The position numbers were made by a program, and so were the translations under genes. The notes beneath the pieces are model-generated. The model searched no databases. It saw only the letters and a program-made list of their open reading frames with translations, and was not told where the DNA came from. Shown here piece by piece: positions 28,450 to 37,706 of a stretch of DNA of 64,000 nucleotides. The DNA is from Verrucomicrobiia bacterium. Its GTDB lineage: Bacteria; Verrucomicrobiota; Verrucomicrobiia; JABWAM01. The DNA lies in contig JADZFN010000066.1 in assembly GCA_020849895.1 (NCBI GenBank), forward strand, positions 50,852 through 114,851. Direction: 5' to 3'. Each line of letters opens with the position of its first letter. Within the stretch, counting starts at the first letter, position 1.

Positions 28450-31347
28450 ATGGAGCCCATGTCCGAGATCCTTCTGCATCCGGGACGTCCGAGGTCGGAG
28501 CGTTGCCATTCCCTTTCTGCCCGCGCAAAGATCAAGGCGTTCGCCCTCCTCGCGATGTTCGGCCTTGCGTTCGGCCTTGAAGCCCAGGAACCGCCCGCGC
28601 CGTCGCCCGCCGCCGCCGCGCCGAGGAACCTCCTCTGGGACGGCGGACTCGAGACCGGCTTCGGAAACGGCTTCTGGACGGTGGTCGGAAAAAATCTCGG
28701 ACCGAGCCTGCGTTCGATGTGGTCGGAGGGTGTGATAGATCTCAAGCTTCCCATCGCTTCGCGCTGCGTGAAGGTCGAGGAGGGCGTGTGGAGCCTTTGC
28801 GCGTGGATCCGGCGCGTCCCCGGCAACGAGAAGGGCGAGGTGCATCTCGAACTGACGAACTTCAACGATCCCAAGGAAAAGAAGGGGAACGCGTATTCGA
28901 GGAAATTTTCGGTTCCTCCGAGCGAAGGCTGGCAGCGCGTGGGATGGACGTTCGAGGTCAAGGAGTCTCTGCGCCCGCTGCATCACGTTGAAGTCTCGGG
29001 AGGAGAGGGGATGCTCGTGGACCGCGTGAGCCTCACGCCGGGGCCGATGCCTGAAAACCTGCGCGCGGCGGCAGACCTCGAGGCCGGCTTCGACGTGGGC
29101 GAAGAGACGCGGATCTATGTGGACGGTGAGAAGCGCTCGGTGGACCTCATGATCCACAACAGCGGTCCGACGGCGAAGGCGAAGGTGAAATGGGCCGTGT
29201 ACGACCACTACGAGGACCTCGTGAAAGAGGGAACGGTCGAGGAGGAGTTCCTTTCGGGAAAAACCGTCCGCCGACGGCTTCCCCTCGCGGAGCTTCCCTG
29301 GGGTGGCTACCGCCTTGCCTCGAGCGTCGAGGGGCAGACGGTCCTTGGCGACTCGCTGGTTTCCTTTCTCCCAAAGATTGACGCGAAGGCGCTCCCATGG
29401 CTCGGCGCCGACGCGAACTTTCTCGGCGCCGCAAAGGAGTTCACGCCGCGCTTTATGACGCGGCTCGGGATGAACACGATCAACGCCCTGAGCTGTTCGT
29501 CGCAACTGGGGCGCTGGAAGGCCGTCAACCCGCAGCCGGACGTTTTCCGCTGGCAGGACGCCTCTCTGGACGCCGCCCATGCCGCCGGCATGGAGGTGGT
29601 GGTCTATCTTCAGGGTTTTTCCCAGGCGCCCGACTGGGCGCGCAAGTGGGTGAAGGGCGCCTTCCGCCAAGGCTTCACCATCACGGATGAGAAGGCGTTT
29701 ACGGAAGCGTATTGTGCCTACGCGAAGCAAGTGATCGCGCATTACGGAGATCGGATCCAGGCGATCACCTTCGACGATGAAAGCTGTTACATCTTCGAGA
29801 AGCCGGAAGAAATAGACCAGTTGGTCCGCATCTATCGCGCGCTGCGACAGGCGGTGCGCGGCGCGGCGGCGGAGAAGAAGATTCCGTTCGTTACGAGTAC
29901 GTGCGGCGGACCCCCCGAATGGATGGGAGCGTTCTTCGATCGTCTCGCGCCAGGCGACCTCGATTACATTGCGATGAACTCGAACTCGCGTCCGTTCTGG
30001 CCGGCGGAGTTTATCAATCAGGCGCGCCAGCGCGGGCTTTATCCGGCGATGTATCGCACCGCGGGCGTGGGGCAGCAGAGCCGCTACCGCCGCCTCTCGC
30101 TGCCGTTGGATCGCCCCGCCGGAGCGATCACTCCGATGGGCCTGTTCGTCTGGCAGGCGATGCTCCACGCCTGGTTGAACCGTCCCTACGGCACGGAAAA
30201 TCCGAAGGATGGGCTTCTGGTGAACTACGGCTACTACGACTTGCGCCTGCTCCAGCAATGCGCCTACATGCCGATTTCGGGAAAGACGGGCGTCGAGTTC
30301 GATAACTCGCCTACGCTCGGCATGCAGGCGATGGCGATGATGAAGCATCATCTCCAAGGGATGCGTCCCGTGCGCGACCCGGCGGCGACCGTCACGATCA
30401 AAGGTGAACCTACGGCGAATCCCCAGGTTATGGCGTATCCCTTTCGAAATGAAAAAAACGCGGCAATTGTCCTGCTTCCTGAAGAAACCGCAGCGCTCGG
30501 CCTGAATTGGAAGTTTGCGGGGGAGGGCCTTGCGAACCTTCGTCCCACGGACGTGTTCGGCCGCCCGATCTCCGTGGCGGCGGATGGTTCGCTCGTCGTG
30601 CGCGAGCTGCCGGTTTACCTCTCTCTTGCACCCGAGAAGCTGCCCGCGACGCTCGCCGCGCTCAAGGGACTGCGTTCCGAGCCGATCACCAAGGCCGCGC
30701 GGCAGGAGTTTCGCGCAGGCGACTGGGCCCTGGAAGTGAACGCCGATCTGCCGGGGCTTTTTCTCCTGTCCCGCGTCAAGGGCGGAAAGAAGATTGTCGT
30801 GCTCGACCGGTTTTTGACGAAACTCCCGCTGACTAAGCCGAAGATCAACGTTCAGGAAACGCGGATTGGCGTGAACGTGCGCATCTTTTTCGAGGAACGC
30901 TATCGCGACCTCGCCTTCAACCTCAGCGAGCAGGGCTGCGAAATCTTCCTCACCTGGGAGAACAACGAGAAGTCGGTGCTCAAGAACACCGTCAGTTTCC
31001 GCGTCGGGATGGAAGGGGCGGGTCGTTCGGTGGTGATCCAGGAGGGGGCTGCGCTGAAGGCGGGTGCGTATCGCGCCGATTACGGGGCGTTTTTTCCGCC
31101 GCCGGACGGAAGCGCCGCACCCGAGACGGTGGCGCTGATGGCGAACGGCGCGCGCGCGGCCTTCCACGACTTCGCGACGTTTCTGATGCCGCCGTCGTCG
31201 GGGCGAGGGTTCTCTCCGCCGACCGGGTTCCTCCTGAAGACCCGCGACGGCGAGGCGCTTCTCGAATCGGATTTCACGCTGCAACCGTATCAAGGCGGCG
31301 GCCGCCGAGGATTGCAGACCCTGGCGCTCAAGCTCGTCGTCGAATAG
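28450..31347 (+). CDS. Large secreted glycosidase-like protein (TIM-barrel core)
   Basis: About 965 aa; start ambiguous (ATG at 28402, 28405, 28450 or 28459, none with a good ribosome-binding site). A signal-like segment IKAFALLAMFGLAFGLEAQ follows a short basic leader. Regions: jelly-roll-like N-terminal module (NLLWDGGLETGFGNGFW ... MLVDRVSLTPGP), a beta sandwich around 200-310, then a GH42/GH5-like barrel (FRWQDASLDAAHAAGMEVVVYLQGFSQAPDW, YGDRIQAITFDDESCYIFEKPEE, LDYIAMNSNSRPFWPAEF) and C-terminal beta domains. DDES is a candidate catalytic acid site. The family match is by fold impression, so substrate and even activity are uncertain. Confidence 0.6.
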   Translation: MEPMSEILLHPGRPRSERCHSLSARAKIKAFALLAMFGLAFGLEAQEPPAPSPAAAAPRNLLWDGGLETGFGNGFWTVVGKNLGPSLRSMWSEGVIDLKLPIASRCVKVEEGVWSLCAWIRRVPGNEKGEVHLELTNFNDPKEKKGNAYSRKFSVPPSEGWQRVGWTFEVKESLRPLHHVEVSGGEGMLVDRVSLTPGPMPENLRAAADLEAGFDVGEETRIYVDGEKRSVDLMIHNSGPTAKAKVKWAVYDHYEDLVKEGTVEEEFLSGKTVRRRLPLAELPWGGYRLASSVEGQTVLGDSLVSFLPKIDAKALPWLGADANFLGAAKEFTPRFMTRLGMNTINALSCSSQLGRWKAVNPQPDVFRWQDASLDAAHAAGMEVVVYLQGFSQAPDWARKWVKGAFRQGFTITDEKAFTEAYCAYAKQVIAHYGDRIQAITFDDESCYIFEKPEEIDQLVRIYRALRQAVRGAAAEKKIPFVTSTCGGPPEWMGAFFDRLAPGDLDYIAMNSNSRPFWPAEFINQARQRGLYPAMYRTAGVGQQSRYRRLSLPLDRPAGAITPMGLFVWQAMLHAWLNRPYGTENPKDGLLVNYGYYDLRLLQQCAYMPISGKTGVEFDNSPTLGMQAMAMMKHHLQGMRPVRDPAATVTIKGEPTANPQVMAYPFRNEKNAAIVLLPEETAALGLNWKFAGEGLANLRPTDVFGRPISVAADGSLVVRELPVYLSLAPEKLPATLAALKGLRSEPITKAARQEFRAGDWALEVNADLPGLFLLSRVKGGKKIVVLDRFLTKLPLTKPKINVQETRIGVNVRIFFEERYRDLAFNLSEQGCEIFLTWENNEKSVLKNTVSFRVGMEGAGRSVVIQEGAALKAGAYRADYGAFFPPPDGSAAPETVALMANGARAAFHDFATFLMPPSSGRGFSPPTGFLLKTRDGEALLESDFTLQPYQGGGRRGLQTLALKLVVE

Positions 31348-31416
31348 ATGCCGCGGTCCGCCGGCTTCTCCTCGGAGACCGAGGCCGCGCGGAGGGTTCA
31401 GGGTGGCGTGAGGCGC

Positions 31417-31444
31417 TTGACAGGTTCAACAGTTTTCGTAATAG
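31417..31444 (+). promoter_or_regulatory. Putative strong promoter of ppdK
   Basis: Consensus TTGACA, 16-bp spacer, TAATAG, then AAGGAG at 31460-31465 and ATG at 31474 (8-nt spacing). Confidence 0.55.
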
Positions 31445-31473
31445 TGCGCGTCTCCGTTTAAGGAGTTTTCACT

Positions 31474-34245
31474 ATGCCCAAATCCTCAAAATCCAAGAAA
31501 TCCCCCCCGAAATCTTCCGCTTCGAAATCCAGGAAATACGTCTATCTGTTCGGCAACAAGAAGGCCGACGGCCATGGCCAGATGAAGCCGCTCCTCGGCG
31601 GCAAAGGCGCCAACCTCGCTGAGATGAGCCGCATCGGCCTTCCCGTGCCTCCCGGCTTCACGATCACGACGGAGGTGTGCACGTACTTCTACGCCAACCG
31701 CCGGACCTACCCGAAATCGCTCCTGGCGCAGGAGCAGAGCGGCATTGCGTTCATCGAAAAGATCATGGGCACGAAGTTCGGTGACCGCTCGGCGATGCCG
31801 CTGCTCGTGTCCGTTCGTTCGGGCGCGCGCGATTCCATGCCGGGCATGATGGACACCATCCTCAACCTCGGTCTCAACGACCAGACCGTGCTCGCCTTGG
31901 CGAACGCGACGAAGAACGAGCGTTTCGCCTGGGACTGCTACCGTCGCTTCATCCAGATGTATTGCGACGTCGTGATGGGCGTCCAGAAGCGCGCGGGCGA
32001 GGAGCACGAACCGTTCGAAGTCGTGATCCACGCGTTGAAACACGATCGCTACCACGCCGAGGTCGAGGACACCAAGCTGACCGTGGAGGACCTCAAGGAA
32101 CTCGTGAAGCGTTTCAAGGCGCTCGTCCTGGAGCGCACCGACAAGGAGTTTCCGCAGGATCCGTGGCGGCAGCTTCACGGCGCGGTCGGCGCGGTGTTCG
32201 GCTCGTGGATGAACGACCGTGCGGTCGTCTATCGCCGCAAATACAACATCCCCTCCGAATGGGGAACGGCCGTCAACGTGCAGGCGATGGTCTACGGCAA
32301 TACTGGAGAGACTTCGGGTTCAGGCGTCGCCTTCACCCGCAACCCGGCGAACGGGGTCAAGGAATTCTACGGAGAATTCCTGATCAACGCGCAGGGCGAA
32401 GACGTCGTGGCGGGGGTGCGCACGCCAGCGCCGGTAGCCCAGCTCGCGAAGGAGATGCCCGCCGCCTATATGGAGATCGATGGCATCCGCCGCACGCTCG
32501 AGAAGCATTTCAAGGATGTGCAGGACTTTGAGTTCACCATCCAGGACGGCAAAGTCTTCATGCTCCAGACACGCAACGGCAAGCGCACCGCGCTGGCAGC
32601 GCTCAAGTTCTCGATCGACATGACGCGCGAGAAGCTCATTGACTGGAAGACGGCCATCCGGCGCAACCCGGCCGACCAGCTCGACCAGTTGCTCGCCCCG
32701 ATCTTCGACGCGAAGGCCGAGAAGGCGGCGAATGTCATCGCGCGCGGTCTGCCCGCCGGGCCGGGTGCGGCCTCGGGCAAGCTCTATCTGAACGCCGACC
32801 GCGCCGACGCGGCCGCGCAGAAGGGGGAGAAGGTGCTCCTGGTGCGCAACGAGACCACGCCGGAAGATCTGCGCGGCATGATCGCCGCCGAGGGGATCCT
32901 CACCGCGAAAGGGGGGGTCAGTTCGCACGCGGCGCTCGTCGCGCGCCAGATGGGCAAAGTCTGCGTCTGCGGCGCCGGCGCGCTGCAGATTGATTACACG
33001 GCGAAGACGTTGCGCGTGAACGGCCAGACGTGGAAGGAGGGAGACTTCCTTTCCATCAACGGCACGGCAGGCCATGTCTACGCGGGACGGATCCCGACGG
33101 CCGCCTCCGAGATCGTCCAGGTGCTCGTGGAGAAATCGCTCGATCCGAAGCGGAGCGAAACGTACGGGATGTATCAGACCCTGATGGACTGGTGCGGGAA
33201 GGTGGCGCGTCTTCAGGTGCGCACGAACGCCGACACGCCCGAACAGGCGGCGAACGCCCTCGCGTTCGGCGCCACGGGGATCGGTCTCTGCCGCACGGAA
33301 CACATGTTTTTCGAGGGCGAACGCATTGACGCGATGCGCGAGATGATCCTCGCCGACAATCTCGAGGACCGGAAGGAAGCGCTCGCCAAGCTGCTCCCCT
33401 ATCAACGGGAAGACTTCGCGGGGATTTTCCGGGAGCTCAAGGGGTATCCCGCCACGATCCGCTTCCTCGATCCGCCCCTGCACGAATTCCTCCCGCACGA
33501 GGCGCTCGCGCAGAACGATCTTGCCGCCAAGATGGGCGTGTCTGTCGAGAAGATCCAGCAGCGGGTGAAGGAACTCCATGAATTCAACCCGATGCTCGGT
33601 TTCCGCGGCTGCCGCCTCGGGATCGTCTATTCCGAGATCTCGGAGATGCAGGCGCGCGCCGTATTCGAGGCCGCCGCCCAGGTGCGGAAGGAAGGCGTCA
33701 AAGTGAAGCCCGAAATCATGATCCCGCTCGTCGGGTTTAAGAAGGAGCTCGACCTCCAGGTCGAGGTCGTTCGGCGCGTGGCGCAGGAGGTCATGGCGGA
33801 ACAAAAGGTGAAGTTCGACTACCTCGTCGGCACGATGATCGAGGTGCCGCGCGGAGCGCTCACCGCCGAAGAAATTGCGGAGACGGCACAGTTCTTCAGC
33901 TTCGGCACGAACGACCTCACGCAGACCGCGCTCGGTATGAGCCGCGACGACTCGGGCACGTTCATCCCCGCGTATACGGAGCACGAGATCATCAAGACGA
34001 ACCCGTTCGCCTCGATTGATCCGGCGGGCGTGGGACTGCTCATGAAAATCGCTGTCGAAAAGGGGCGGAAGTCCCGGGCCGACCTCAAGCTCGGCATTTG
34101 CGGCGAGCACGGAGGTGACCCGGAATCGGTAAAACTCTGCCACCGCCTCGGCCTGACCTACGTTTCCTGCAGCCCCTTCCGCGTGCCGGTGGCGCGCCTC
34201 GCCGCGGCGCAAGCCGCGCTCGAGGAGGCGATGAAGAAGAAGTAG
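31474..34245 (+). CDS. ppdK: Pyruvate, phosphate dikinase
   Basis: 923 aa. Interconverts PEP + AMP + PPi with pyruvate + ATP + Pi. N-terminal nucleotide-binding domain ([56 protein letters not shown]), central phosphohistidine domain [21 protein letters not shown] with His485, and C-terminal PEP barrel ([44 protein letters not shown], and [12 protein letters not shown] with catalytic Cys876). All catalytic residues are present. An unusual Lys/Ser-rich N-terminal extension, [21 protein letters not shown], precedes the conserved start. With the PPi-type PFK it implies PPi-linked glycolysis. Confidence 0.97.
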   Translation: MPKSSKSKKSPPKSSASKSRKYVYLFGNKKADGHGQMKPLLGGKGANLAEMSRIGLPVPPGFTITTEVCTYFYANRRTYPKSLLAQEQSGIAFIEKIMGTKFGDRSAMPLLVSVRSGARDSMPGMMDTILNLGLNDQTVLALANATKNERFAWDCYRRFIQMYCDVVMGVQKRAGEEHEPFEVVIHALKHDRYHAEVEDTKLTVEDLKELVKRFKALVLERTDKEFPQDPWRQLHGAVGAVFGSWMNDRAVVYRRKYNIPSEWGTAVNVQAMVYGNTGETSGSGVAFTRNPANGVKEFYGEFLINAQGEDVVAGVRTPAPVAQLAKEMPAAYMEIDGIRRTLEKHFKDVQDFEFTIQDGKVFMLQTRNGKRTALAALKFSIDMTREKLIDWKTAIRRNPADQLDQLLAPIFDAKAEKAANVIARGLPAGPGAASGKLYLNADRADAAAQKGEKVLLVRNETTPEDLRGMIAAEGILTAKGGVSSHAALVARQMGKVCVCGAGALQIDYTAKTLRVNGQTWKEGDFLSINGTAGHVYAGRIPTAASEIVQVLVEKSLDPKRSETYGMYQTLMDWCGKVARLQVRTNADTPEQAANALAFGATGIGLCRTEHMFFEGERIDAMREMILADNLEDRKEALAKLLPYQREDFAGIFRELKGYPATIRFLDPPLHEFLPHEALAQNDLAAKMGVSVEKIQQRVKELHEFNPMLGFRGCRLGIVYSEISEMQARAVFEAAAQVRKEGVKVKPEIMIPLVGFKKELDLQVEVVRRVAQEVMAEQKVKFDYLVGTMIEVPRGALTAEEIAETAQFFSFGTNDLTQTALGMSRDDSGTFIPAYTEHEIIKTNPFASIDPAGVGLLMKIAVEKGRKSRADLKLGICGEHGGDPESVKLCHRLGLTYVSCSPFRVPVARLAAAQAALEEAMKKK

Positions 34246-34555
34246 GCGGCCGGCTCCACGAATTCCGCAACTCTTCGGAGTTTGCAGCGCCCGCCGTTTC
34301 TCCTTTTTCGGTGTCGCGTTTCGAACCTCCGGACTTTTCCTTCGGGCAGCCAGGAGGCGCCGTGTCCTCCTCTGCATATGAAGGCTTGAATCCGAGAGAG
34401 GGGAGGGAAGCGTTTCTTTTGCCGGAGTCTGACGTCGAGCTTTCTCCCCGCGCGTCTCTTGATTATTGTGCCCCCCACGCCTTCGCCTTGATCGGGCGAC
34501 GGCTCTCGCTCTCGCCTCGCCTTTTTTTCACTCATCCCACCCCGACTCTGCCGAC
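34246..34555. other. Intergenic region between ppdK and the LptF/G gene
   Basis: 310 bp without a supported gene. An imperfect hairpin with a TTCG loop (CAACTC-TTCG-GAGTTTG, near 34265-34283) follows ppdK and could end its transcript, although no T-run follows directly. Confidence 0.35.
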
Positions 34556-35644
34556 ATGCGCATCCTGGATCGCCTGCTCCTCCGCGAGTTCTTCAAGCCG
34601 CTTGCGGCCTGCCTCGTCGCGTTCCTCCTCTGCATGATGGTGTACGATCTCTACGACAACATCCAGGACTTCATCACCGCCAAGGTCCCTTTTGCAACTC
34701 TCGTCCGCTACTATGGATTGCTTGTACCCGCGTGGCTCGTGCAGGTGATGCCGATCACTCTGCTCCTCTCGCTGCTCTACGCCCTTTCGGACATGTCGAA
34801 GCACGGTGAGCTCACGGCCATGCGCGCGAGCGGGTTGTGGTTCGGGCGCCTGATGTTCCCTTTCGTCCTCCTTGGGCTGTTCGCTTCGGCGATGATGGGG
34901 TTCGTGAGCCTGGCCTGGGCGCCCGGTGCCTATCAATCCTCGAAAGACCTCTTCGACGCGAACACCCAGAAGGAGACGGCCTCCTTGGAGCGCACCACGG
35001 GAATTGCCTACCGCGACGTGCGCGGCAACCGTTTCTGGGTGGTCAGCGCGTTGGACTCTCGCGAAGAGCGGGCCTCCGGCGTCGAGATCGTCCAAGGCGA
35101 CGAACGGAAGGGAAACCTGTTTCGGATCAGCGCGGCGACCGGCGTCTATCGCCACGGGTTCTGGACCTTCGAAAACGTGATCATCTACGATTACCGCTTG
35201 CCGCCTTCAGATCCCGCAAGTCTTCGCAAGGAGGCGGCGTTCGAGGCGCGGGACTTCACGGAATCGCCCCGCCAACTCGTCGCGCGTTCGAGAAAACCCA
35301 AGCGCATTCCGACCGCGGAGCTCTTGGAGAATCTGCGCTACGCGTCGCGTCTGCCTCCGAAGCTCGCGGCGATTTACGGTTGCGAGCTCCACGGGCGGAT
35401 CGCCTATCCCTTCGCCTGCCTGGTTGTGGTTTTCATCGGCGTCCCCTTCGGCGTGATCGGCCAGCGCCGCAGCACCTTGATGGCGGTCGTCAACGCCTTG
35501 CTCGTTTTTTTTGGCTATCTATTTTTCTGTCAGACGTTCCTCCTCCTCGGTCAGAGCGGGCGTCTCCCCGCTGTCGCGGCAGCCTGGCTCCCGAACTTCC
35601 TCTTTGCCGGCATCGGCCTCTGGCGCGGTTTCCGCCTGACGTAG
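34556..35644 (+). CDS. LptF/LptG-family lipopolysaccharide export permease
   Basis: The natural start is MRILDRLLLREFFKPLAACLVAFLLCMMVYDLYDNIQDF at 34556 (362 aa). Six hydrophobic segments: about 15-35, 55-80 and 95-120 before, and 280-360 after, a periplasmic beta-jellyroll domain (RTTGIAYRDVRGNRFWVVSALDSREE ... HGFWTFENVIIYDYRLPP). The cytoplasmic coupling region LSDMSKHGELTAMRASGL is the family hallmark. It is one half of the LptB2FG complex that extracts LPS from the inner membrane. Only one of the pair is here, and F versus G cannot be settled from sequence reading. Confidence 0.9.
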   Translation: MRILDRLLLREFFKPLAACLVAFLLCMMVYDLYDNIQDFITAKVPFATLVRYYGLLVPAWLVQVMPITLLLSLLYALSDMSKHGELTAMRASGLWFGRLMFPFVLLGLFASAMMGFVSLAWAPGAYQSSKDLFDANTQKETASLERTTGIAYRDVRGNRFWVVSALDSREERASGVEIVQGDERKGNLFRISAATGVYRHGFWTFENVIIYDYRLPPSDPASLRKEAAFEARDFTESPRQLVARSRKPKRIPTAELLENLRYASRLPPKLAAIYGCELHGRIAYPFACLVVVFIGVPFGVIGQRRSTLMAVVNALLVFFGYLFFCQTFLLLGQSGRLPAVAAAWLPNFLFAGIGLWRGFRLT

Positions 35645-35776
35645 AGAGATCCCGCCTCCGGAGGTTTCGTGCAGGGGCCACCGGCCGGCGTTGCGCCGCC
35701 GCGCAGCCGCCGCGCGGTTTCGGATTGATCCCGCGGCGGGGAGGAGTTCAGCATCCCCGTTTTCCAAGGAACGCTT

Positions 35777-36769
35777 ATGCCCGACACTCCTCCCCCGACC
35801 GGCGGCAAAGGTTGGATTTCTTATCGCCCTGAAATCAAGGTGCTCGATTGCACCATCCGCGACGGCGGCCTCATGAACAACCACCGTTTCGCGTGGGAAT
35901 TCGCGCAGGCGGTCTATCGCGCCTGCCTCGAGGCGGGGGTGGATTACGTGGAGCTGGGTTACAAGGCCGCGCGCAAGCTCCACACGGGAACGGAATTTGG
36001 CCCTTGGAAATTCTGCGACGAAGACGATCTTCGCCGTGCGGTTGGAGAGAAAGATCCCCGCATCAAGATCAGTGTGATGGCCGACGCCGAGCGCACGGAT
36101 TATCGCACCGACATCCTTCCGAAGGAGAAGAGCGTCTTGGATATGATCCGGGTCGCGACCTATATCCATCAGGTTCCCATTGCGCTGGACATGATCAAGG
36201 ACGCCACCGCCAAGGGATACGAGACAACCGTGAACCTCATGGCGGTGTCCACCGTCACGGAGTCCGAGCTGGAGAACGCTCTGGAGGCCTTCGCGGCGTC
36301 CGAAGTCGGTACGATCTACGTGGTGGACAGCTTCGGGTCGCTTTATCGCGAACAGATTGACGATCTGATGAAGCTCTTTCTAAAGCACGCAAAACCCGCG
36401 GGCAAAGAGGTGGGGATCCACACCCACAACAACCTCCAGCTCGCCTATGCGAACACGATCGAGGCGATCATCCTTGGCGCGAACCTCCTCGACGCGACGC
36501 TCGCGGGGCTCGGGCGCGGCGCGGGGAACTGCCCCATGGAGCTGCTGCTGGGGTTCTTGCACAATCCGAAGTTCCGCCTGCGTCCGATCCTGGACTGCAT
36601 CCAGAACCATGTGGAGCCGATGCGCTCGACACTCCGCTGGGGGTTCGCGATTCCGTATATGCTCACAGGGCGTCTGAACCAGCATCCTCGCGCCGCCATG
36701 AAGTTCATGGAGGGCAAGGAGCATCGCGACGTCGTGAAGTTTTTCGACTCGATGGCCGAGCAGCCGTGA
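35777..36769 (+). CDS. DRE-TIM metallolyase (HMG-CoA-lyase-like aldolase domain)
   Basis: 330 aa; AAGGAA ribosome-binding site before ATG. The barrel starts IKVLDCTIRDGGLMNNHRF (the R-D catalytic pair of the HMGL-like superfamily), continues YVELGYKAAR, VNLMAVSTVTESEL, IYVVDSFGSLYREQI and the metal-binding EVGIHTHNNLQLAYANTIEAI, and ends with GLGRGAGNCPMELLLGFL. This resembles 4-hydroxy-2-oxovalerate aldolase (DmpG-like) and the proteins usually annotated aldolase catalytic domain-containing. No partner acylating aldehyde dehydrogenase is adjacent, so a DmpFG role is not supported. Substrate unknown. Confidence 0.8.
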   Translation: MPDTPPPTGGKGWISYRPEIKVLDCTIRDGGLMNNHRFAWEFAQAVYRACLEAGVDYVELGYKAARKLHTGTEFGPWKFCDEDDLRRAVGEKDPRIKISVMADAERTDYRTDILPKEKSVLDMIRVATYIHQVPIALDMIKDATAKGYETTVNLMAVSTVTESELENALEAFAASEVGTIYVVDSFGSLYREQIDDLMKLFLKHAKPAGKEVGIHTHNNLQLAYANTIEAIILGANLLDATLAGLGRGAGNCPMELLLGFLHNPKFRLRPILDCIQNHVEPMRSTLRWGFAIPYMLTGRLNQHPRAAMKFMEGKEHRDVVKFFDSMAEQP

Positions 36770-37034
36770 CCGCGATCCTGAATCCGAACCGCACGCGGGC
36801 GTGAAGGGGGATCGGAACTCCTCCAAAAATCTTCGAGGCGAGCGGGCGGAGACAAGGAAGTCCGGCCCGTGCCGCGCGCAATCATGGTTTTTCGTCGGTC
36901 ATGAAGCCATGGGCCGTCGGTTCGCCAGGGATCCCTTCTATTTTTTTCGTTCCCGATCGGCGGCCGACAAATCGGCGCGCACACCGATTTCTCCGGGCTT
37001 GCCTTGGAGAATCGCACGAGGAGAAATTGGGCGC

Positions 37035-37706
37035 ATGCCGAGGATTCGTCATCGCGCGATCGCTGCAGGGGTCCTTGTCGCGGTGTTGGGCATGGCATCG
37101 CGAACGGCTGCCGCTGCGGGAGACGTCTCTCTGCTCGTCAACGGAGATTTCGAGACTCCACCGAGGGCCGCGGACGGCCTGCCGTCCGGCTGGAAGGCTT
37201 CGGATTTTTCGACGGCCGGCGTGTCTCTCGTGGAGGGGACGCGTCCCGGAGGAAAAGGGAAGACCTGCTTGAAGTTGCAGGGGGGAGGGAACGGCCTTTT
37301 CTCTGAACTCACGCGCCTCCATCCGGAAGCATCGCTTCGCTTTACAGGTTGGGTGAACAGCGATGATCCTGTAACGCCGAAAAGCCCAATTTACGTGGGG
37401 TTGGCTTGGTACGATGCGAAACGCACGCCGCTTTCGGGAGGCTCGGTCGGGGGTGTCAACTTCCTCTATATCCCGATGCCGAAAGGAACGGGCTGGCGAC
37501 CCTTCGAGGCGATCGTCCCGCCGAAGTTCACGCTGGGGCGGCAGGTCATCCCCGCCGGCGCGGCGTTTGTCGAGGTGCGGATCTTTCTGTTGGAGTATTC
37601 AAGGCCCGTACTCTTCGACGATCTGGCGCTGACCCAGGATGCGCCGTCACCCGCCGAGTCCTCGGGCCCAGACGGCCCACCAGTTCGCGCCCTGGAAAAT
37701 CCATAG
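37035..37706 (+). CDS. Secreted carbohydrate-binding-like protein
   Basis: 223 aa from MPRIRHRAIAAGVLVAVLGMASRTAAAAG (signal peptide), with GAGGAG upstream. The mature part starts VSLLVNGDFETPPRAADGLPSGWKAS, the N-terminal signature of CBM_4_9/CBM6-like jelly rolls, and ends FVEVRIFLLEYSRPVLFDDLALTQ, its usual last strand. No enzyme domain follows, so it may be a free-standing binding module. Its last 60 bp overlap the 3' end of pilD on the other strand. The 265-bp gap before it holds nothing I can support. Confidence 0.65.
   Translation: MPRIRHRAIAAGVLVAVLGMASRTAAAAGDVSLLVNGDFETPPRAADGLPSGWKASDFSTAGVSLVEGTRPGGKGKTCLKLQGGGNGLFSELTRLHPEASLRFTGWVNSDDPVTPKSPIYVGLAWYDAKRTPLSGGSVGGVNFLYIPMPKGTGWRPFEAIVPPKFTLGRQVIPAGAAFVEVRIFLLEYSRPVLFDDLALTQDAPSPAESSGPDGPPVRALENP

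Noticed and set aside
28411-31293. 960-aa minus-strand ORF
   Set aside because: Shadow of the plus-strand glycosidase-like gene; His/Arg-rich with no recognisable domains.
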